64,000 nucleotides of DNA from Lycium barbarum (taxonomy: Eukaryota > Streptophyta > Magnoliopsida > Solanales > Solanaceae), in assembly GCF_019175385.1 (NCBI RefSeq), contig NC_083338.1, positions 90,541,777-90,605,776 of the forward strand, written 5' to 3'. The number at the start of each line of letters is the position of its first letter. Position 1 is the stretch's first letter. The notes below the pieces were generated by a model. It was not told where the DNA came from, ran no database searches, and saw nothing but the letters and a program-made list of their open reading frames with translations. The position numbers and the translations under genes are program-made. Below, in pieces: positions 46,611 through 59,372 of this stretch.

Positions 46611-49600
46611 TGTCACGACCCAACCCCGTGGGCCGCGACTGGTGCCCTACTTAGGCACCCCAAACAGACTCACAACCGGATCATCGTATTCAGACTCATT
46701 CAGAATTAACGTACATTGTTCGAATTGAAAATTAACAACAGACGTCACACAAACATTTATCGAACACTTACCTTAAGCGGTCGCCCGTGCAGAACAGTCA
46801 AATCAAAATCCGAAAGGTGGCGGAATATACATCGCCCAAATGCACACACACACGTACAAACTCATGGGTCGTCCTGGCCATAGTAGCATACTGGCCGCTT
46901 AAGAACGCAAAACAGATCCACATACAAACACACCGGACCCACGACCCACAAATATGACTACAGGCCTCTAAAACAAAACAGAACATACGAACATATGACG
47001 GGACAGGGCCCCGCCGTACCCACACTGCCACAAATGTACAGAATACACACACAACTGAAGGTATGTACCAAAAGTTAGGCTCCGGATCAAGGGGAGCTCT
47101 CCAACACATCAGAATGAGTAGCCTAAACCAGAGGATCACCCAAACGAGCTTCTGTACCTGCGGGCATGAAACGCAGCCCCCGAAGAACCGGGGGTCAGTA
47201 CGGGAGAAGTACTGAGTATGTAAAGCAGAAGGTACAGAAATCACAAACACAACTGAAGTCAGAATGGAACAAACACAAACGTCAAGGTAGCAAAGCAAAC
47301 CTGTGCGGAAGGCAAATGTACAAATGCAAATCAAATCAAGTATAGGGTTTAGGAACGTGGTCACCCCCGACGCTGGTGCCACAACACATCATAACTCCAG
47401 AAGTTTTCAAATCTCTGTACAGTCTCCAGACACATCATATCACACATATATCACATCATCAGAACATATCAAATGCCATATCACATCATAACTCCATAGA
47501 CGGTAACCAGCCCTATGGCGAGGCCTCGGAAACCGTAACACATCATAACTTCCGAATATGGTATAGCGCGCACGATCACAAAGCCGGCCCGGGTACCGAC
47601 GAACGAAATCATAGTGAATGGCACGAACGGAGTAGTGCAGAAACCATATGCATATTATAAGTAAGTTACCGGACTCGACATATAGTTACATATAGGAATA
47701 TACCGACGCCAGAAGCCTCGGAGTAGAAGTCAGGTCGATCAAAATTAATGTATAAAAGTTACGAAGTTCCAAACTGCAAAACCTTTGAAAAACGATTCAC
47801 AGGTCATCCTCCGAAAATCTAACACCATTCAAAGTGCAAAACGTTCAATAACGGCATAGGAAATTTCAAACGGACCCTTAAGTCATAAACAAACGATTGC
47901 CTTTCATATCGGACGAAAATGAGCCAAACGAACCAAATAAGGGAAGCCTCAGGGCTTGCGGGCCCACCTCGAGTCAAATTGAGGCGGCGGACACAAATCA
48001 CAAACATTCGGCTCCATAAAGCCGTCTACAAAAGTTTCGGAGGGATGCGGACACAACAACAAAAGTTATGAAGGTTCGAACATTCTTTCAACCAAATGTA
48101 AAGATTAGGTTTCAATTATGCTGAATGAATAGTCCCTAAACTTGAACCTAGATTTCCAAGAGCAGAGTTATCCCCGAGGGTCCGATCTTAACCTAGCGTA
48201 ACTAGGACATGCCAAAAGAAGGATAGATAGGCTTTACATACCTGGTTTGCGCCTTACGCTCATCAAATCTCAATTCCCATTTCGTCCAAAAACTGCAAAT
48301 GGTCACTTTTACCAGTTACTATTCATGAAAGTTAACATCCTAATCTTTGGGGTTATACTTGGCTACCGAAATTTCGGCAGCATTTCCCCTATAAATCTAA
48401 CACCCCCGAGACTTAGCTCGGCTCAAAACATTCAACAACAACAACCCAACAACACCAAACGACGTCAAAGTTCACAACGAAATAGGTTTTAACATCAATG
48501 ATCTTCTTTCTACATAAAATGAAAATTTTCATACAAACTTTACAAGGTCAAACCAACATCAACATTATCATATTCATCATCCATCAAAATCATAATTTTC
48601 CTCTTGATACTTTCATCTCCATTTTTACATAAACCATAACAAAGTTGTATGTTTTCCTACAACAACTTAATAACCATTAAGTTCCTTCACTCTCCTCACA
48701 TAATCCATGATTAACACAACCAAAATATTAATTCAAATCAGTCCATCAATTTCAATTAAAACAGCCCCTCACCCATAAATTTCAACAAAACAACAAACGG
48801 GTTTATAATGTTGTTTTCTCCGTTCTAATTCGTTAAAACTCTAAATAAACACTTTAATAACATAAAAGGAATTTTATAAATACCTTATCAGAAGATCCAC
48901 CACGAAAATTTCATCCCCCAAGACCAATATTTATCTCAAATTGAAGGCAACGCAACGTACAAAGTTTTTCTCTTCATGAGCTTCGGGATTCGGAGCTCGG
49001 ATTTTGATCAAAATGGCTTCCTTAGCCTTGAAGTTTTCTCTCTCTCTCTCTAATGTTCTTGGAAGATATTATCTGAAAATGATCAGCCCTCACATAATTT
49101 TTCCTTATATTTATGACGTTAATGGGCCTCATGGGCCGAATGTGAATGTTGGATCGGGTCACCATTTTCTGCCCCGCCAGCCCAACTTGCATCGTCCATA
49201 TTTGCTTATCCACATATCTTTTTGATGAGAGGTTTGTTGCGTTGGAAACTAGACTCGATGAACTTAATTTTAGGCTTTTAAAACACCTTAAAACTTCTCA
49301 TATACTAGGAGATATGCCTCCAACAATATGGGCTAAAAATCTGGTCCGAGATTTTTCTGAAGTTGTTCGGATTCATTTCGTTCAGATTCGTTTAACTTCT
49401 AATCCTCTTCCGACCCTCGTGTAACCTCTTATACATGCATATACATAGTCATATACATACATAACAATCCATACACATCTCGAAGGGTCCGGAGAATCAC
49501 AATAACCTTAAACGTAACTGGAGAACTTACGAAGCTTTGACGAAACTCCAATCGCAAAAATATATTCATATCTTTTATCCATCTTCTATAACATTATTAA

Positions 49601-49817
49601 TAATCTCAAATACTTTAAAAGGGCACTCACATTACCTCATATACGCTCATAATGCGATTTCAAATCCTTTAGGTTACGATGTCACCTCGGGATACTTAAG
49701 GCAACCATATATATATAACGATATTCTTACTAACTCGATTAACTTTCCTTGAACTTTCTTAACTCATTTTTTTTCTTGTCTTAATTAAAATAGCACAGAC
49801 TCTTACGGGGTGTAACA
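46611..49817 (-). repeat. 5' LTR of element H (3207 bp)
   Basis: Partner of 32183-35390 with scattered substitutions; right flank AACAT. Same internal landmarks, box at 48361-48390. Confidence 0.93.
47158..47215 (-). promoter_or_regulatory. Conserved three-hairpin LTR module, copy in H 5' LTR
   Basis: Same sequence as in the 3' LTR. Confidence 0.74.
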
Positions 49818-51170
49818 AACATCACACATATAAAATCATGGGTTCAATTATTTTCATACTAACACAACTTCACCTTTATCCTTCCAATTCCTTTCATTAT
49901 TTTTACCATGCAATCCATGATAGCATCATCCATAATTACTAAAGAAAATCAGTCCACCATGGCCACTAAAACAGTCCCTACAGCCACATTAACATTCCAA
50001 CACCAACATTCATGATCTTATGCATGCAATTCATGTTCATCAAGTTACAACCATACTTCAACATCAACATATATAAGTTCATGTCTACTATCATGTTTGA
50101 ACATCAACACACATCATTTCATGCATGAAACTTATATTCACACATCTACATCACCCTCAACACATGCAAAAGAAAGTTAGATCTTACCTTGACAATCCGA
50201 CTTCTCAACTTGGCTAGAGTTTGTGAATTGAAATGATAATGGTTCTTGTTGCTACAAAGACTATCTTCACGTTTCTAGGGACCTTCTAAAGGGTTGAAAT
50301 GCTTGATGAAATATTTTTTTTTGATCAACACACAAGGAGCTCCAAAATCAGCCCTTTGGCCGTGAGCATTCTCTCTCTCTCTCTCTAGGGTTTTCTAGAT
50401 TTCTTTCTTTGTGTTGTGAAGTTGAAATGAATTGTAATGGCTGATTACTTAGTCATTATTTGGTTAAATTATGATGCCTACAAGTTGGACACATGCTCCA
50501 CTCATAACAATAAGACACTCAATTAACTTTACACTAAAATTTTATTTCTTCCCTCTCCTACTTTCGGCTAGTTGGCCGAATGTCCCCCTTTCTTCTCCTT
50601 TTCTTTCAATTGTTTACAAGACATTTGCATGTGTAGTGGATGATTCATACACTAACCATTGTCCATTGTAATCATACATGATGAATGGTCAATATTTAAA
50701 TGTGCAATGACTCATCCAACTTGTATGCCTTCATAATATAATGCATTCTTTCATAAAGTAATAGATGCCTTCAATATTCAATTGCATGCCTCGCATGGAT
50801 GCCTTATTTTCAGCCACCTTGGCCGAAATTCACACCCTTATACCTTTCAATTTGGTTGTCCACAATAACATGAAAGTGTAGTGGATGAATCAACATTAAA
50901 TGCATATTTGTATGTCTTCCATAATAGCCTTATTTTAGATGACTTTGAGTCATCTTTTGGACATGGCATGTTAATGTTCATATTGACTCATTGTTGCCAC
51001 TAATTTTTACTTAACACCACAATTAAGTATTTCCTAATTTCCAACAACATTCTTATACTAAGTAAAATTTATAACCGATTAGTTTTAGTTTAGAAATTAA
51101 AAATCCGAGATTTCTATCTCACGTCGATTCCTTCGCGAATAACTCGACGTATAAAATATGGGGTCTAACA
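49818..51170 (-). repeat. Solo LTR F, piece 3 (5' end of the LTR)
   Basis: Starts with H's duplicated AACAT and ends GGGGTCTAACA, the TG...CA terminus. AT-rich, a (CT)n run near 50370-50388, no internal domain. ORFs here are chance. Confidence 0.85.
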
Positions 51171-51175
51171 TTGGG

Positions 51176-53467
51176 CTACAAATTATACTATGTCTCTCTT
51201 CATGCCATCCCACCAATATATCAATTTGAGATCGTGATACATCTTTGTTGCACCTGGGTGAATAGAATACCGAGAATAATGGGCTTCTTCCAGAATTCGT
51301 CGGCGCAATTTTGCAACATTCGGAACACATAGCCCGCCTTTGTATCTAAGAATCTCATCCATCGAAGTTTCAAATGGAGATCTCTCTTTTTCATGAAGTG
51401 TGTCTCTATACTGGCTCAACTGAGGATCTTCATACTGACGCTATTTCACTTCCACATTAAGGGACGAAACCATGGGATCATTAATACCAATCCCTGCACT
51501 ACCTGAATCAATTACACGTACTCCAAGATGAGCTAGTTGGTGGAGCTCATGAATCAACTCTTTCTTTTCCGGAGGGAATTCACAGAGGTTGCCTATTGAT
51601 CGGCGGCTAAGTGTATCAGCTACTACATTTACCTTTCCAGGGTGGTATAAAATACTCACATCATAATCTTTCAATAATTCTAACCACCGCCTCTGCCGTA
51701 GATTTAATTCCTTCTGTTTGAAAACGTATTGAAGACTCTTGTGATCGGTATAAATATCAACATGCATACCATAAAAGTAATGTCTCCATATTTTTAATGC
51801 GTGAATAACTGCGGCCAATTCGAGATCATGAGTTGGGTAGTTCTTTTTATGTTTTTGCAGCTGTCTCGAAGCATAAGCAATGACTCTACCATGCTGCATT
51901 AACACACATCCTAATCCAACACCGGACACAGTATACCACATAACCATCTGACCCTTCTGGAAGTGTTAAGACTGGAGCTGAGGTTAATCTATCCTTCAAC
52001 TCTTGGATGTTGCGTTCACAAGCATCATTCCATTGAAATTTAGCTGACTTTTGGGTTAGCTTCGTTAATGGAGCTGAAATAGAGGAAAATCCCTCTATGA
52101 ATCTTCTATAGTACCCTGCTAATCCCATAAAACTACGAACTTCTATAGGCGTCGTAGGCCTTGGTCAAGTCTTCACGGCTTCAATTTTCTGAATGTCGAC
52201 TCGAATGCCATCATCTGAAATAACATGGCCCAGAAATGTTACAGAATTCAGCCAAAATTCGCACTTTGAAAACTTTGCATATAATTCTCGGGCTCGAAGA
52301 ATTCCAAGGACAATACGTAAATGATCTGCATGTTCTGATTCTGTGCGAGAGTACACCAGAATATCATCAATGAATACTATTACAAATAGATCCAAGAGAG
52401 GCCTGAATACATTATTCATCAAATTCATGAACACTGCCGGAGTGTTAGTCAACCCAAACGACATCACTCGGAATTCATAATGGCCATATCTCGTTTTGAA
52501 AGTTGTTTTGGGAATATATCTTCTTATCTAACTCTCACTTGATGATAACCCGACCTCAAGTCTATTTTAGAAAACCACTTGGCACCCTACAGTTGATCAA
52601 ACAAATCGTCAACCCTTTGGAGAGGATATCTGTTCTTTATCGTCACCTTGTTTAACTGCCTATAATCGATGCACATTCGTAGGGAACCATCTTTATTTCT
52701 CACGAAAAAGACTGGTGCTCCCCACGGTGATGAACTGGGTCTAATAAACCCCTTTTCAAGCAATTTTGTCAACTACACCTTTAGCTCTTTCAATTTTGCC
52801 GGAGCCATTCGATAAGGAGGAATAGAAATAGGCTTGGTGTGTCCGGCAACACATCAATGGAGAAGTCAATCTCTCTTTCTGGAGGAAGACCTAGAAGTTC
52901 ATCTGGAAATACATCCGGAAATTCATTCACTACCGGGACGAATTGGAAAGTTGGTGACTTTGCTTCGTTGTCGTGAACTCGGACCAAGTGATAAATATAG
53001 CCTTTAGCTATCATCTTCCTTGCCTTAAGGAAGAAAATAAACCTACCTTTTAGAGATGCTGTATTACCCTTCTATTCAAGCACGAGCTCTCCCAGGAATT
53101 GAAATCGAACCACTTTCATTCGACAATCAACACTAGCATAACACGATGACAACCAATCCATACCCATAATCACATCAAAATCTAGCATTTCCAGCTCAAT
53201 TAAATCGACTTTGGTCTGGCGGTCGCATATCCCAATTACACAATCTTTGTACACTTGTCTTACTCTCACGGGGTCACTAACCGGAGTAGATACCACAAAA
53301 GGTTTGATTGGCTCGGGTTTCACCCCAATACGACCAGCAACATACGGAGTAATATAGGAGAAAGTAGAACCCAGTTTTATTAATACATATGCATCATGGG
53401 AAAATACGGATAATGTACCTGTAACCACATCCGGGGAGGATTCAAGATCCCTTCGTCCGGCTAAAGC
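51176..53467 (-). pseudogene. pol: Element E pol: PR, RT, RNase H, integrase zinc domain
   Basis: Reading leftward. Protease: DVVTGTLSVFSHDAYVLIKLGST, where the catalytic Asp of the usual IDPGS motif is Lys (about 53375-53377); [65 protein letters not shown], then FIDDILVYS (about 52350-52375). RNase [39 protein letters not shown] (51441-51947). Integrase HHCC start: HYSRYSIHPGATKMYHDL, YWWDGMKRDI (51183-51419). A stop follows just before the F insertion. Several stops and frameshifts (e.g. after 52790, 52587, 52165). Confidence 0.92.
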
Positions 53468-54793
53468 GTACACACGGGGCTGAGTGACACCTGAAGTAGA
53501 TGCTCCCCCTCGGCCTCTACCTCGACCTGCTAAAATCTGGGGAGTCAGCCCTACCGAGCGTACTGAAGATGAACCCGCTGCTGATCCTGTAGGCTGAACC
53601 CCAACTTTACCACCCATCGACGAGTAATTTCATATCATATGCCCAACCTGGCTGCAGGCATAGCAAGCATCTGAACCCTGGTTACACTGTCTGGAATGTA
53701 GTCTACCGCACTAGCTGCACCGCGGTACTGGGGGTCTCCTCTGGTTGTAATCTTCCCCAAACTGAGAATCTGGGGCCCTCGAACTCTGACCCTGTCCTGA
53801 ACTAAAGGAGCGATCAAATATCCTACCTGTAAATCGTGGAGGTGCACTAGTCACCGACCGACTCGAGTGTCTAGAATATGTTTGCCTTGATCCCCATCTA
53901 TAATCACTGCCTGCCCTCATAGATCTGGCCCTCTTGCTTTGCCTTCTATCAACATCACGATCACCTCTTGGTGGTGACTGTTGTCCCTCTAAGTTCAGGG
54001 CATGGGCTTGTATTCGGGAAATATCCATCCCTTCTTGCAACGAGGCCGTTAAACAATCCTTGAACAAATGTGGCCCCAAGCCACTCACAAACCTGTGTAC
54101 CCTATCTCCCATATCGGCCACCATAGTCGGGGCATATCTAGCCAAGGAATTAAATTGAAGGCTATATTCCCAGGCGCTCATACTTCCTTGCTTCAGATTT
54201 AGAAATCTATCTGCTCTAGCTCGGCGGACCTCGGGTGGCAAATAATGGCGAATGAAAGCATCTACGAATTCTTGCCACACGGGAGGAGGCGCATTTTCTT
54301 TCCTTGATGCTTGCCAATTGTTGTACCACAATACTGCCACATCTCAGAGTTTATAAGATGCCAACTCCATAGATTCAGTCTTGGAGGCATGAATAATTCT
54401 CAATGTTCTCAGCATCTCATCAATAAAACCTTGCGGGTCTTCATCCGGTTTTGACCCGAAAAACTCCAGAGGATTCAAACTCATAAAATCACAGGCCCTG
54501 GTACTAGCTGCCCGATCACTTAAACTCACATTTTGCTGCTGTGCCTGGGCGGCAACTAATTGGGTCAATAGATGAATGGCCTCGGTCACTTGTTGACCCG
54601 AAGCAACAGGTGGAGGAATTGGAGTTGAAGCTCCTCCTTGTTCTTCTACATTGGGCGGGGTAGAGGAAGTATTAGATAGGGCCTCATTATGTGACTCGCC
54701 CTCTTCTACATTCATTGGCGGCTCTCTTTCTACCCGCCTTTTTGTTGTAGTCTTGCCCTTCTGGGCGACGGTAGCTTTTCCCTTTGGCGGCAT
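53468..54793 (-). pseudogene. gag: Element E gag with premature stops
   Basis: ATG at 54793 (MPPKGKATVAQKGK). TGA at 54344-54346 interrupts ASYKL-DVAVLWYNNW, where relatives have Arg. The frame then stays open to a TAG at 53711 (between two Cys of the first Cys/His motif), and another TGA follows in the knuckle. The knuckle reads CYACSQVGHMI with stop and Tyr in place of the last Cys, so the CCHC finger is lost. Gag domain motifs PPPVWQEFVDAFIRHYLPPEVRR and FLNLKQGSMSAWEYSLQFNSL are clear. It passes into pol at VYALAGRRDLESS. Confidence 0.92.
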
Positions 54794-54999
54794 TTCTGAA
54801 ATCACAATACACTATTAAGGAGGATAAAATCTTATACACGGCTCAATCGCACGATCTCTTAAGATGAAAGATGGTAATTTTTCCTAAATGCCCTGTAGCC
54901 GCTTGTTTATTAGCGTGGCGTGCAACACAACATAAACAAGACTCTACTAGACACGGCTCGTACACACTTCCTAGGATTTAACTACTCTGATACCACTTT
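54794..54999 (-). promoter_or_regulatory. Element E leader and PBS
   Basis: PBS TGGTATCAGAGT (54984-54995, minus strand). Leader TGTGTACGAGCC (54955-54966) pairs with LTR GGCTCGTAGATA (55258-55269) at 11 of 12 positions including one G-U. Confidence 0.85.
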
Positions 55000-55180
55000 T
55001 GTCACGACCCGACTAGGGGCTGTGACGGGTACCCGGGGCTAACCACCGAGCACTGCTCATTCTACTACTTATCATGCTCATTAAACGTTCTTGTATAAAA
55101 TTCAAACTGAAATTATAAGAAAGTCATCTTTCATTTAAAAACCTTAATACTTTTATATACATAAGCCTTTCGGCCATCAA

Positions 55181-55221
<41 letters not shown>

Positions 55222-55439
55222 GCAGCAACCTCGTGAGACCATATAACCCACACTGCGTATCTACGAGCCTCTACTAGAGTACTAGACATATGGACGGGAC
55301 ATGACCGCGTCGTGCCCAAAATACATATACATATATATGCACAAAAGAATGAACCAAGTAACACCTCTGGAACAATGGAGTGCTCTCAAGTCAGCTACTG
55401 GCTCCTACGAGTCTGGATCAAGATCACCTCCCTGTCTAC

Positions 55440-55497
55440 CTATGGGCATGAGCACAACATTCAAAGAAAACGGACGTCAGTACGAATATTGTACTGA
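55440..55497 (-). promoter_or_regulatory. Conserved three-hairpin LTR module, copy in E 5' LTR
   Basis: Hairpin 1 perfect (55477-55497); hairpin 3 TTGTG/CATAG, weakened by G-U pairs; hairpin 2 decayed. Confidence 0.65.
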
Positions 55498-57029
55498 GTA
55501 TGAGAGGCATAAATAATGAAGATACGACAATGAGATAAAGAAAGCATCAGTAAGGAGCATCTGTATATGACAGTTACTTATAAAAGAAATAACACATACT
55601 GTCTTACACATAGTCATCATCATATCATATATGCATAAATGTATAAGCTGCCCGTCCATATCGGATCGGTGTGATAATCATTAGCATTAGCCTGCGTCCA
55701 GGCCTCCCGCGTTCGAGGTATCATCTCATGTCGCCCATTAGTGGTGTCTGCCCATGCCTTCTGGTCATGGTGTATACGCTGCCCGCCTTAGCGGTGACTG
55801 CCCGGACATATAGGCGCGGTGTAATATTATCATTATAATATGGTCATCATAATATACTCATCATAGTATGCTCATCATAATACATGCATAAAGACTCAAG
55901 GACAACTATACTTTATCGGGGTAACGTAAGGTCGTGATCCCCCGATTTCATTATGCAGCACTCATTAACATTTTGCCTCACCTTGAAGGAATTAGCACAT
56001 AAGGTGAGTGTATACAATAACGACATCAATGGGTTATAGATAGCATCATTAGCTTTATAGGATCATCATGTCATGGATTCTAGATTCTTTAAACTCAAAC
56101 TTATCATCATCGTTATCGTACTAGTAGTGTATCTCTTATTTCATATGGCTAATCATAAACAAGGGCTCTTCGTTTCTTGAAGATAGGAAATTCATGAAAA
56201 AAGGAGGAAATTCATGCCTTAGAAAGAAAGGACTAGCCTCACATACCTTTTAAGCTTAACTACTCTTTCGCTTGATCGTTCTCCTCCGATGCTCGTGTTT
56301 CTACCTTCAAGAGGATTCGCATTAACATTAGTTAATCGGCTATAAGAACATTTTACTATTTCTAGGGAAAATTGGGCAGCATTTCCTTTATTTCCACTAC
56401 TTTTCCCACATTCTATATCAACTCCCAAACGTTCATAACAATATTCACAATATCGAAAACAACAACCATCATTTATCTACATTTCCCACAATTCGCTATT
56501 TCCCTTCAATTTCTCCACAACTATGGTTATATCTCATTATCGCGTTTTCTCATTTATAATACTTATTCCATGTTATAATTGTCATTCACAACATATTTAA
56601 AATCACCACATGCAAATATTCATAATTCACCCCAACTACTACTCAACAATGACACTATTTACTCATTATGACCCATTTTCTATCTCTTTCTACAATTCAA
56701 GTGTCTTAGCCTTCCAATACCTTCAACAACATGGAATTACCATAAAACTCAGCGTAGATTGTGGAGGAACAACCTTGTAGTGGACTTCTCTTCTTGCACC
56801 AAAACCCTAACTCACTTCCCTTGAGTTTTCTTAGTGTAGATGAACTTTTACTAGGTTTCACACACTTTATTCCATGGTTTTGGTATAGTTGATCATGGAT
56901 TTCCTTTGATTTCTTGTATATCAATATTAGATAGTGTTCTAGAGTTTTGTTGAAGAGAGGAGAGTGGAAAATAAAATGATGTAAAATGAGGGAATGGTCC
57001 TTATATTTAATTGTTGAAATCTGTCCCGG

Positions 57030-57290
57030 TCGAGATTTACGGTACGATCGATGAACCGTCGATCGGATCGACGGAGCGTCGATCTGATCGTCGAAGTCGT
57101 TAAATTTCCAGTGAGCAGCCTTTCGTTTCCTTTCATTATACGGTGAGAAGGATGGTCCGTCGAACTGATCGATGGAGCGTCGATCTGATCTGTCAAATGG
57201 TCTTCGCGCTAACTTGATTCTACAGCACAATCAACGAATCGTCAGCCCGTCCGACGGTACAAAGAACGATCGTTGAACCCCCCTTTCGCA
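57030..57290 (-). repeat. Palindromic cgatcgacgg array in E 5' LTR
   Basis: Counterpart of 18738-18995: short CG-rich dyads such as ccgtcgatcggatcgacgg. Confidence 0.6.
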
Positions 57291-57459
57291 GAACCGCAGT
57301 GAAGTTTTATTTGACGAACTTTTCTCCCTTGCCTCTAACTTTTTTGGAATCTTAATTAGAATCATTAAGCATCTCTTCTTACTTGTAGGGACATCATGTA
57401 CACCTTAACTTACGTTAGTCCATTCACCGCTCAGCAACCCAAAGTTTCGAGGTGTAACA

Positions 57460-59372
57460 GGGTTAGGTTGTGTGTCGATACGGCATGGCAAAGTTATAGC
57501 TTTTTCTTTGAGGCAGTTGCGAAAACACGAGAAGAACTATCCGACCCATGATCTAGAGTTAGCGGCAGTGATTCATGCATTGAAGATGTGGAGGCACTAC
57601 TTATATGGCATCTAGGTTGATATCTATATAAACCATAAGAGTCTTTAGTATATCATCAAGCAGAAAGAGTTGAATTTTCATCAGAGGTGATGATTGGAAC
57701 TATTGAAAGATTATGATGTCAACATCTTGTATCATCCTGGAAAGGCGAACGTAGTAGCTGATGTCCTTAGCCGTAGGTCTATGGGTAGTTTATCTTATAT
57801 TCAGCCAGAGAAAGGGAGCTAGTTCGTGAGCTCTAGTAGTTAGCTAGCCTAAGAGTTCAATTATAGAACTCGGGCAATACAAGGGTTACCATTCCAGATT
57901 CAGCAGTCTCATCTTTAGTAGCCGAGGTTAAGGAGCACCAGTACGAGGATCTTATCTTAGTTTATTATAGAGATACAACCCCTCGGAAGAAAAAGTCTCC
58001 ATTTGAGATTATCATATATCGAGGTAGGATATGTGTTCCTGATGTTGCAGGGTTATGTTGACAGGTTTTGGGAGAGGCAAACTATTCGCATTACTCTATT
58101 CATCCGGAAATGATGATGATATACCATGACATCAAAGAGGTTTATTGGTGGGATGGAATGAAGAGAGACATAGCAGAGTTTGTAGCTAAGCGTCATAACT
58201 GTCAGCAGGTGAAGATTGAGCATCAGAAGTCGGATGGATTATTGCTGGCTATCGCAATCCCGACTAAGAAATGGGATGCAATTAATGTGGATTTCATTAC
58301 AGGCTTGCCCCATTCCTAGCGTAAGTTCGATTCCATATGGGTGATTTTTGATAGACGTACAAAATCATCCCAGTTTTCACCTGTTTGAACTTCTTAGACA
58401 GCAGAGGACTATGCGAACCTTTATATTAAGGAGATAGTACGACTTCAAGGTTTTTCGATATCCATCATCTCTGACAGGGTTGTTAAGTTTACAACTAACT
58501 TTTTGAGGACCTATAAGAAGGGTTTGGGGACTCAGGTGAGTCTTAGCACCGCATTCCACCCCTAGACAGATAGACAGGATGAGTGCACCATTCGGATGCT
58601 TGAGGATATGTTATGAGCATGTTTGATATACTTCAAAGGTAGCTGGGATGATCATTTGCCTCTTAGTGAGTTCACGTATAATAATAGCTATCATTCGAGT
58701 AACCAGATGGCTCCGTATGAGGCTTTATATGGGAGAAACTGTAGATCATCTATCGGATGGTTCGAAGTAGGGAAAACTAAGTTAGTAGGGCCAGATTTGA
58801 TTCAACAAGCTGTGGAAAAGGTCAAGCTTATTCAGGATCGATTATTGACAGCTCAGAGTCATCATAAGTCTTATGCAGATAATCGCTGACGAGATTTAGA
58901 ATTCCAGGTTGATGACTGGGTATTCTTGAAGGTATAGCCTATGAAAGGCGTTCTGAGGTTCAGTATGAAGGGTAAGTTTAGCCGTCGGTACATTGGGCCT
59001 TACAGGATTGTATGTAGAGTGGGCCAGGTTTCCTATGAGTTAGACCTACTTTAAGATTTAGAATCAGTTCATCCAGTCTTCGATGTGTCAATGCTTCATA
59101 AGTGTATCGTAGATCCTTCCAGATTCGTACACATTGATGATGTTTAGCTTATCGAGCAACTATCGTATAAAGAGGTTCCCATTGCTATACTAGATAGACA
59201 GGTTCGAAGATTGAGGACTAAGGATATAGCTTCAGTTAAAGTCTTTTAGAGGAACAGGAATTTTGAGGAGATGACTTGAGAAGCTGAGGAAGATATGAAA
59301 TCCAGGTATCCGAACTTGTTTCCACTTCCAGAGGAGGTCCAGACTGAGACACAATTATCTTCAGCTGCGTAG
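57460..59372 (+). pseudogene. pol: Element D pol, second part (RNase H and integrase)
   Basis: Resumes the reading broken at 16710 (after the duplicated GGGTT). RNase [35 protein letters not shown]. Integrase HHCC: NYSHYSIHPEMMMIYHDIKEVYWW...RHNCQQVKIEH (58068-58250; the first Cys of the CPxCQ pair is His). Core: INVDFITGLPHS, SIISDRVVKFTTNF, TDRQDECTI, in which the DG and QAE motifs around the second and third catalytic residues have decayed. Then YNNSYHSSNQMAPYEALYGR, GPY/F RYIGPYRIVCRVGQVSYELD, and the tail DRQVRRLRTKDIASVKVF...EAEEDMKSRYPNLF, ending at the TAG at 59370. At least a dozen in-frame stops. Confidence 0.9.

Larger units (their letters stand above)
32183..49817 (-). mobile_element. 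Element H: LTR retrotransposon without gag or pol, split by J
   Basis: LTRs 32183-35390 and 46611-49817 with perfect target duplication AACAT (32178-32182 and 49818-49822) in solo LTR F. The interior without J is about 2.2 kb (35391-36617 and 45624-46610). It has PBS, a short unidentified stretch, the 5S-like segment, the 41-bp array, dyad and PPT, with no recognisable Gag. It is closest in layout to G but lacks its gag. Confidence 0.92.
20549..51170 (-). mobile_element. Element F: solo LTR (about 3.7 kb), interrupted by G and H
   Basis: Ends TGTAAGGACCC...GGGGTCTAACA, flanked by the direct repeat TTGGG (20544-20548 and 51171-51175) inside E's integrase gene. Three LTR pieces (20549-22326, 31584-32182, 49823-51170; about 3725 bp) join across G and H with no internal domain and no second LTR. 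That is the signature of LTR-LTR recombination. It is the same family as LTR I at 61409-64000, which runs collinearly across both insertion points of G and to the point of H. Confidence 0.88.
16711..57459 (-). mobile_element. Element E: near-complete Tekay-type retrotransposon, split by F
   Basis: LTRs at 16711-19167 and 55000-57459, flanked by the direct repeat GGGTT (16706-16710 and 57460-57464). Interior on the minus strand: PBS, gag, PR, RT, RNase H, integrase zinc domain (right part), then integrase core, GPY/F and chromodomain-like tail (left part, 19372-20543). The parts are separated by solo LTR F and everything nested in it. Without F and its contents E would be about 10.1 kb. All domains are present but interrupted by stops and frameshifts. 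Confidence 0.92.
55000..57459 (-). repeat. 5' LTR of element E (2460 bp)
   Basis: Partner of 16711-19167, visibly diverged from it. TGTTACACCTCGAAAC at the right tip, GGGTCGTGACA at the left. (AT)n at 55184-55216, box at 56363-56389, catcata-type repeat near 55829-55890, palindromic array 57030-57290. Right flank GGGTT is the target duplication in D. Confidence 0.93.

Noticed and set aside
49823..51170. Possible host gene or promoter between H and E
   Set aside because: Sequence is bounded by H's TSD and F's LTR terminus with TTGGG, so it is the 5' end of solo LTR F.
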